A stretch of 64,000 nt of DNA. Source: Ruminococcus_C sp963590855. Its GTDB lineage: Bacteria > Bacillota > Clostridia > Oscillospirales > Ruminococcaceae. The DNA lies in assembly GCA_963590855.1 (NCBI GenBank), contig CAVAQT010000006.1:1-64000 (forward strand). The letters are read 5' to 3'. Below, piece after piece: positions 58,937-64,000 of the stretch; position 1 is the stretch's first letter, and each line of letters begins with the position of its first letter. The notes below the pieces were generated by a model. It searched no databases and was not told the DNA's origin. It saw only the letters and a program-made list of their open reading frames with translations. Position numbers and translations under genes: made by a program.

Positions 58937-59208
58937 GCCGGGAGAACTGGGAGGCGCTGCTGTTTCCGGCAGAGGTCTCCGTAGAGCGGCAGGAACGCTA
59001 CCGCATGGCGTGCTTTGCCGCGAAAAACATCCTGGAACACGAGATCTCTGCCCGGCAAAGGCAGGTGCTCGTCCTGTATTATCAAGAAAAAAAGACCATG
59101 CCGGAGATCGCGGCGGCGCTGGGGGTGAATGTCTCCACCGTCTCGCGCACCCATCGGCGCGCCTGCACAGCGGTGCGCAGCCGGCTCAAGGCATGCGGTC
59201 TGATGTGA
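58927..59208 (+). CDS. Sigma-70 region 4-like DNA-binding protein
   Basis: 93 aa. The C-terminal half, ISARQRQVLVLYYQEKKTMPEIAAALGVNVSTVSRTHRRA, is a region 4-type helix-turn-helix. Region 2 (core binding, -10 melting) is absent, so it is not a complete sigma factor. It may be a regulator or a partner of the upstream coiled-coil protein. Confidence 0.82.
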   Translation: MRISRENWEALLFPAEVSVERQERYRMACFAAKNILEHEISARQRQVLVLYYQEKKTMPEIAAALGVNVSTVSRTHRRACTAVRSRLKACGLM

Positions 59209-59260
59209 ACGCCGGTTTTTCGGCGGCAGAGCACACAGACCGATCGGAGAATCAACAGCT

Positions 59261-60589
59261 ATGAATACACCAGTCTATGACTTTTTGACGGAATATGCCC
59301 AGTGTGACCCGGTGCGTCTGCACATGCCGGGGCACAAGGGCAGATTCGGCGCGCCCATGCTGCAAAAGGCGGCGGCGCTGGATATCACCGAGATCACCGG
59401 CGCGGACAGCTTGTTTGAAGCGTCGGGCATCCTGGCGGAAAGCGAAAAAAACGCGGCTTCGCTGTACGGAACTGCGTATACATTTTATTCCTGCGGCGGC
59501 TCGACCCTGTGCATCCAGACCATGCTTCTGCTGATGAAGCAGCAGGGACGCACCGTCCTGGCGGCGCGGAATGTGCACCGGGCGTTTCTGAATGCCTGTG
59601 TGCTGCTGGATCTGCCGGTGCAGTGGATCTATCCCCGAAAGAGCGACGGGATCTTGTCCGGCACCTATGATCTGGCGGATTTTGAGGCGGCTTTGCAGGC
59701 GCAGAATCGTCCGGCGTGTGTCTATGTGACGTCCCCGGATTATCTGGGGCGCATGGCAGATATCGCCGGGCTGGCGGAGCTGTGCCACCGCTATCACGCA
59801 AAGCTGTTGGTGGATAATGCCCACGGAGCGCATCTGGCGTTTTTGCCGTGGCAGTGTCACCCCATTCAGCTGGGCGCGGACTATTGCTGCGACTCGGCGC
59901 ACAAGATGCTGTCCGGACTGACGGGAACGGCATATCTCCATGTGCGCAGCGACATTGACGTTGCGCCGGAACGCGTCCGGGACGCCATGGCGATGTTCGG
60001 CTCTACCAGTCCCTCTTATCTGATGCTGGCATCCCTGGACTGGTGCAACCGGGAGCTGGCATCGCCCTTGTTCCGGAAACAGCTGGAGGAAGTGCTCAGC
60101 CGCATTCAACAACTGAAATGCCGGTTTTCACCCCGGTACTGCTTCATCGATGGAGACCCCATGCATCTGTCTGTGGATGCCTTAACAGGCGGTATAGACG
60201 GCAGAGAGCTGGCGGCGTATCTGGAGCAGAACGGCGTCTTTGTGGAGTATGCCGATGCCTATCATGTGGTATTGCTCTGCTCGGCGGCGAATACGGACGG
60301 TGACTTCGACATTCTGGAGGAACTGCTGGAGCGCTTTGCGCCCACCAGAAGCGGCGCGGCGGAAAAGTACGAGCTGCCCCGGCCGGAGACGGTCTGCGGC
60401 ATCCGGGAGGCGGCGCTTGCGCCCCAGGAGATCGTGCCGGTGGAGGAGAGCATCGGGCGCATCTGTGCGGCGGTGAAAGTACCCTGTCCGCCGGCAGTGC
60501 CCATTGTCCTCAGCGGCGAACGCATCGACGAGGCATGCATCCGGGTGTGCCGGGCATACGGCATCACGGAGATCAGCGTGGTACAATAG
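59261..60589 (+). CDS. YaaO-type Orn/Lys/Arg decarboxylase family PLP enzyme
   Basis: 442 aa. RLHMPGHKGRFG at the N-terminus and the Schiff-base Lys in CCDSAHKMLSGLTGTAYLH identify this fold type I family, with a reduced C-terminal domain. The substrate (arginine, lysine or ornithine) is not determined. The order decarboxylase-holB-ricT copies the B. subtilis yaaO...holB-yaaT cluster, although tmk is elsewhere here (44.6 kb). Confidence 0.9.
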   Translation: MNTPVYDFLTEYAQCDPVRLHMPGHKGRFGAPMLQKAAALDITEITGADSLFEASGILAESEKNAASLYGTAYTFYSCGGSTLCIQTMLLLMKQQGRTVLAARNVHRAFLNACVLLDLPVQWIYPRKSDGILSGTYDLADFEAALQAQNRPACVYVTSPDYLGRMADIAGLAELCHRYHAKLLVDNAHGAHLAFLPWQCHPIQLGADYCCDSAHKMLSGLTGTAYLHVRSDIDVAPERVRDAMAMFGSTSPSYLMLASLDWCNRELASPLFRKQLEEVLSRIQQLKCRFSPRYCFIDGDPMHLSVDALTGGIDGRELAAYLEQNGVFVEYADAYHVVLLCSAANTDGDFDILEELLERFAPTRSGAAEKYELPRPETVCGIREAALAPQEIVPVEESIGRICAAVKVPCPPAVPIVLSGERIDEACIRVCRAYGITEISVVQ

Positions 60590-60598
60590 GAGGCGCAT

Positions 60599-61567
60599 AT
60601 GGCACAATTTTATGGCAATGCATCGGTGCAGGAGACGCTGCACCGGATGCTGGAACGGGACAGAGCCGCCCATGGCTTTCTCTTTTACGGCGATGCCGGA
60701 CTGGGGAAAAAGACGCTGGCGAAGCGCTTTCTGGCGGAGCTGCTCTGCACCGGGGAAAAAAAGCCCTGCGGCGTGTGCAAGTCCTGCCGGATGCTGGCGG
60801 ACGGGGTGCACCCGGATGTGAGATTCGTGGAGCACAGCGGCAAGCGGGGCGGATTTTCGGTGGAAACCGTCCGGGAGGTCTGCATGGATCTGGCTTCGCC
60901 GCCCAACGAGGGCAGCGCAAAGTGCTATGTCTTTGGGGACTGTGACCACATGGATGTCCGCGCCCAGAATCTGCTGCTGAAGGCAGTGGAAGAGCCGCCG
61001 GCATACGGCTATTTTATCTTTACGGCGACGGCGCCCACGGCGCTTTTGCCCACCATCCGTTCCCGGATCATCGCGCTGGCGGTGTCGCCGGTGTCCGAGC
61101 CGCAGTGCCGCACGGCGCTGGAAGAGCGGGGCTGTTCGGCGGAGGATGCGGCAGAAGCGGTGGCGGCATTTCACGGGAACATCGGGCAGTGCCTGAATTT
61201 TTTGGAAAATGTTTCGATTCGTGAGGTCGTCGGATTGACAAAATCCGCAATCAATAGTATAATAAATAGGAACGAATATGCAATGCTCCAGGCGGTTTCG
61301 GCGCTGGGGAAGGATCGGGAGCGGACTTTTTTGTTTCTCAGTCTGTTTGACCGCACCATCCGGGACGCGATGGCGTGGCGGTATGATCCGCAGGCAGAGG
61401 GCATCGGCTGTGATGCCGCCGGCGCGCGAAAGCTGGCAGAGCGGCTTTCTGCCAGTGCAGGACAGGCGATGCATCAGGCGGTGGACGCGACCTATGCCGC
61501 CATGGCGGCGAACGTCAATCTGCCTCTGGCGCTGGCGGCGTTCTGTGCAGACTGCATGGACGGATGA
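60599..61567 (+). CDS. holB: DNA polymerase III delta' subunit
   Basis: Clamp-loader subunit, 322 aa. Starts AQFYGNASVQETLHRML. P-loop FLFYGDAGLGKKTLAKRF, zinc module CGVCKSCRML, then LLKAVEEPPAYGYFIFTA, the sensor region of AAA+ clamp loaders, and SRI. GGAGG lies 9 bp after the decarboxylase stop. A perfect promoter sequence lies in the last third (61235-61263). Confidence 0.93.
   Translation: MAQFYGNASVQETLHRMLERDRAAHGFLFYGDAGLGKKTLAKRFLAELLCTGEKKPCGVCKSCRMLADGVHPDVRFVEHSGKRGGFSVETVREVCMDLASPPNEGSAKCYVFGDCDHMDVRAQNLLLKAVEEPPAYGYFIFTATAPTALLPTIRSRIIALAVSPVSEPQCRTALEERGCSAEDAAEAVAAFHGNIGQCLNFLENVSIREVVGLTKSAINSIINRNEYAMLQAVSALGKDRERTFLFLSLFDRTIRDAMAWRYDPQAEGIGCDAAGARKLAERLSASAGQAMHQAVDATYAAMAANVNLPLALAAFCADCMDG
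61235..61263 (+). promoter_or_regulatory. Consensus promoter inside holB
   Basis: TTGACA (61235-61240), 17-bp spacer, TATAAT (61258-61263). It would express ricT and later genes independently. Confidence 0.65.
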
Positions 61568-61631
61568 GTGATATCGGGCTTTTCGTTTTCGGGACGCGCT
61601 GCGCCCGAATGGAAGAGGAAAGGAAAAATAT

Positions 61632-62498
61632 ATGATTGAAATTATCGGCGTTCGGTTCAAGAGCGGCGGAAAGGTCTACTATTTCTCCCCGGGAAACCGG
61701 ACGGTGAAGGTGGGAGACCTGGTCATCACGGAGACTGCCAGAGGGACGGAGTGCGGCGAGGTCGCTCTCGCCAACAAGCAGATCCCCAAGGAGCAGGTGA
61801 CAGCGCCCCTCAAGCAGATCCTGCGGGTGGCGACCCGGGAGGATCGCCGCATTCTGGAACTGAACCGGAAAAAAGAGGAAAAGGCGTTTCAGGTGTGCCA
61901 GCAGAAGATCGCCTATCGGAATCTGAAAATGAATCTGGTAGACGTGGAGTGCACCTTTGACAACAGCAAGCTGCTGTTCTATTTTACGGCGGACAACCGG
62001 GTGGACTTTCGGGAACTGGTCAAGGATCTGGCGGCGGTGTTCCGCACCCGCATCGAGCTGCGGCAGATCGGCGTCCGGGACAAGGCGAAGATCCTGGGGG
62101 GCATCGGCATCTGCGGCAGAGAGTTCTGCTGCAAGGGACATTTGCAGGATTTTCAGCCGGTGTCCATCCGCATGGCAAAGGAACAGGGATTGTCACTGAA
62201 TCCCACGAAGATCTCCGGCTGCTGCGGCAGACTCATGTGCTGTCTCAAATATGAGCAGAACGTCTATGAAGAGCTGCTGCGCATCACCCCGAAGGTGGGT
62301 GCGCTGGTCACCATGCAGGACGGCACAAAGGCAAAGGTCTGCGAGACCAATCCGCTGACCGGTGATTTGAAGGTCATGCCGGAAAAATCGGATGTTCCGG
62401 TAAAGGTGAAGCGGGAGGATGTGACCCTGCTGCGCGACGGCAGGATCAAGGTCAATCAGGCAGAGCGCAACGCGCTGAAATCGTTGGAGGACAAATAA
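61632..62498 (+). CDS. ricT: RicT/YaaT (PSP1 domain) protein
   Basis: 288 aa. GVRFKSGGKVYYFSPG opens the PSP1 domain. The Cys cluster GICGREFCCKGHL and GCCGRLMCCLKYE is complete. In B. subtilis RicT with RicA and RicF binds Fe-S clusters and modulates RNase Y. rny is present at 54.9 kb; RicA/RicF genes are not in the window. AGGAAAGG sets the ATG. Confidence 0.94.
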   Translation: MIEIIGVRFKSGGKVYYFSPGNRTVKVGDLVITETARGTECGEVALANKQIPKEQVTAPLKQILRVATREDRRILELNRKKEEKAFQVCQQKIAYRNLKMNLVDVECTFDNSKLLFYFTADNRVDFRELVKDLAAVFRTRIELRQIGVRDKAKILGGIGICGREFCCKGHLQDFQPVSIRMAKEQGLSLNPTKISGCCGRLMCCLKYEQNVYEELLRITPKVGALVTMQDGTKAKVCETNPLTGDLKVMPEKSDVPVKVKREDVTLLRDGRIKVNQAERNALKSLEDK

Positions 62499-62571
62499 AG
62501 GCGGCACTGCACAACGCTCTGTGCGCTGCTGCTGAAAACATGCTCTAGGGTATGGATAGGAGGAATTTTTT

Positions 62572-63438
62572 ATGGCATCGAAAAGCAATCATCGTCGTGT
62601 TCGGTATGACCGCATTCTAGCGGTGCTTCTGGTTCTGATCTTGCTGATCGTTTTGTTGGTGAAGTGCTGTTCCAGCTGCTCCAGCAGCAAGAGCAAGAAG
62701 AACAACACCGGTGTGACCACGACACCCACCCAGGAGACCACCACGGCTCCCACCGAGGAGGACTTCAGCAAGACGGTATACCTCAGCCCGTCCAATCAGG
62801 AGGACAACGTCTTTTATGTAGGCGACACCAATGAGGCAGCGGTCTGCCGGATCCTGGCGCAGAAAACCGCAGCCATTCTGGAACAGTCCGGGGTGACCGT
62901 CATTGTGGCAGGCGACACCGACAGCATCCAGACCAAGACGGCCATGGGTGACAAGAATCTGGCGGCATATGTGGCGATCCACACCAATGCCGGCACAGGC
63001 GTGGGCACAGACTGCTATTACAACGCTTCTTCGGAGGCAAGCAAGAACCTGGCACAGGCAGTATATGATCCGGTGGCAGCCCTGACACCCACAGACGACA
63101 AGGGTCTCATCGACGGCTCGCAGAGCGGTTCGGACAACTATCAGTATGAGATCGGCGCAAACAAGAGCCCCAGCTGTCTCATCGAAGTGGAATATCACGA
63201 CGGCCCGAACGTGGCGCAGTGGATCCTGGACAACGAGGACAACATCGCGTCGGCTCTGGCACAGGGCATTTGCAGCTATTTGCAGGTGACACCGGCAAAT
63301 AACACGGCTGCGGCTGCGGTCACAACCGCGGCGGACGGCAGCGGCGACGTTGCAGCCATCACCACAGCGGCAGGAGATGCCGCAGCAGCGGAGACAACCA
63401 CCAATGCAGTCCAGAATCAATTATCAGCAGGAAACTGA
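62572..63438 (+). CDS. N-acetylmuramoyl-L-alanine amidase-like (amidase_3 fold), membrane-anchored
   Basis: 288 aa. One N-terminal helix (~13-30) with a Cys pair (CCSSC), a Thr/Pro/Glu linker (~45-65), an amidase_3-like core (YLSPSNQEDN, TNEAAVCRILAQ, AYVAIHTNAG, LIEVEYHDG), and an Ala/Thr-rich tail. The usual first zinc ligand motif (DPGHGG) is replaced by SPSNQ, so hydrolase activity is doubtful unless ligands differ. It may be an inactive glycan-binding protein. AGGAGG sets the start. Confidence 0.82.
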   Translation: MASKSNHRRVRYDRILAVLLVLILLIVLLVKCCSSCSSSKSKKNNTGVTTTPTQETTTAPTEEDFSKTVYLSPSNQEDNVFYVGDTNEAAVCRILAQKTAAILEQSGVTVIVAGDTDSIQTKTAMGDKNLAAYVAIHTNAGTGVGTDCYYNASSEASKNLAQAVYDPVAALTPTDDKGLIDGSQSGSDNYQYEIGANKSPSCLIEVEYHDGPNVAQWILDNEDNIASALAQGICSYLQVTPANNTAAAAVTTAADGSGDVAAITTAAGDAAAAETTTNAVQNQLSAGN

Positions 63439-64000
63439 CCGGATTCTGGGACAGCTGCCGGAGACGTGTGTGCCGGTGTTGTTTTTACACGCCTGCTGTG
63501 CGCCGTGCAGCAGCTATGTCCTGGAATATCTGAGCCGTTATTTTCGCATCACGCTGTTCTTTTATAATCCGAATATTTCCCCGGAGGCGGAGTATCTCCA
63601 CCGGAAAGCCGAACTGAAACGGCTGGTGCAGGAGCTGCCGCTGGGGCATCCGGTGACCATTGTGGACGGGGACTATGCGCCGGAGCGGTTCTATGCCCTG
63701 GCGAAGGGTCTGGAGGATCTGCCGGAGCGCGGGCTGCGGTGTCAGAAGTGTATCGGGCACCGTCTGGAAGAGACGTTTCGCGTCGCCTTGCAGCAGCCGG
63801 AGCGGCCGGACTTTGTGTGCACTACCCTGACCATCAGTCCCCACAAGGACGCGGTGTTTATCAACACCAGGGGAACGAAACTGGCGGAACAGTACGGCAT
63901 CCCGTGGCTGCCCACGGACTTCAAGAAAAAGGGCGGCTATCAGCGGTCAATTGTATTATCCAGAGAGTACGACCTCTATCGGCAGAACTTTTGCGGCTGT
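63404..64000 (+). CDS. queH: Epoxyqueuosine reductase QueH (5' part)
   Basis: ATG 63404 overlaps the amidase-like gene by 35 bp and runs off the window. LLHACCAPCSS, RLTLFFYNPNISP-type ITLFFYNPNISP, GLRCQKCIGHRLEET, TLTISPHKD and FKKKGGYQRSI are the QueH motifs, and CGC at the window edge completes the Cys set. It reduces epoxyqueuosine in tRNA in the last step of queuosine synthesis, with Fe-S chemistry. The C-terminus is cut by the window end. Confidence 0.92.
   Translation, partial: MQSRINYQQETDRILGQLPETCVPVLFLHACCAPCSSYVLEYLSRYFRITLFFYNPNISPEAEYLHRKAELKRLVQELPLGHPVTIVDGDYAPERFYALAKGLEDLPERGLRCQKCIGHRLEETFRVALQQPERPDFVCTTLTISPHKDAVFINTRGTKLAEQYGIPWLPTDFKKKGGYQRSIVLSREYDLYRQNFCGC

Overview
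The window looks like a chromosome segment from a Gram-positive, spore-forming gut or rumen Clostridium-class bacterium, most likely Oscillospiraceae/Ruminococcus-like. The reasons are moderately high GC, strong AGGAGG-type ribosome sites, dockerin-bearing secreted proteins, FabK-type fatty-acid synthesis, a spore protease (gpr), a PdaA-type spore-cortex deacetylase, and the Firmicute gene pairs mltG-U32 and yaaO/holB/ricT. Assignment below family level is inference. Most of the sigma-A promoters listed have a 17-bp spacer, which helps find start sites here.

Layout. 0-0.4 kb: the 3' end of a 5S rRNA, tRNA-Asn and an opposing tRNA-Trp. 0.6-3.3 kb: a small helical protein and two CobW-like metal-homeostasis proteins, one His-rich and one fused to a YcgQ-type domain. 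3.3-8 kb: PdaA-like deacetylase, O-acetylhomoserine sulfhydrylase and a cysteine desulfurase/Fe-S scaffold pair, with two inverted copies of a ~230-bp repeat around the first two. 8-11.4 kb: three tandem dockerin genes, the third broken by a nonsense codon. 11.4-13.7 kb (minus): aroK, aroE, fabD. 14-22.4 kb: a nearly complete type II fatty-acid and acetyl-CoA carboxylase operon (fabH-fabK-fabG-fabF-accB-fabZ-accC-accD-accA-acpP). 22.5-33.1 kb: a cell-surface polysaccharide cluster with an ABC exporter, FkbM methyltransferase, coiled-coil protein and five glycosyltransferase-type proteins. 33.2-38.9 kb: small membrane protein, 2-hydroxyacid dehydrogenase, and proB and proA separated by Uma2, GNAT and repeat DNA. 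39-46 kb (minus): lipoprotein, U32 hydroxylation enzyme, mltG, folate cyclo-ligase, DJ-1, DUF2156, tmk, thyX. 46.3-51.5 kb: rpsF-ssb-rpsR, gpr, rpsT, a lone mazF, and small membrane proteins. 51.9-56.4 kb: nadB-nadC and rny. 56.5-57.6 kb: a candidate type I toxin-antitoxin locus, a zinc-type ArsR regulator and a ferredoxin. 57.7-64 kb: lipoprotein, sigma-region-4-like pair, yaaO-like decarboxylase, holB, ricT, amidase-like protein and the start of queH.

The most interesting unexplained structure is at about 56.53-56.77 kb. A 31-codon ORF on the minus strand, with its ribosome site inside a hairpin, converges on a ~100-nt plus-strand RNA. That RNA has a consensus promoter, and the two share one bidirectional terminator. 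This is the architecture of Fst/par-type type I toxin-antitoxin modules. A homologue of the RNA, with promoter and terminator but without the toxin ORF, lies at about 47.69-47.82 kb. Other points worth following are a possible coiled-coil chain-length control module in the polysaccharide cluster, the CobW-YcgQ fusion, near-identical dockerin DNA modules, and several families of palindromic repeats.
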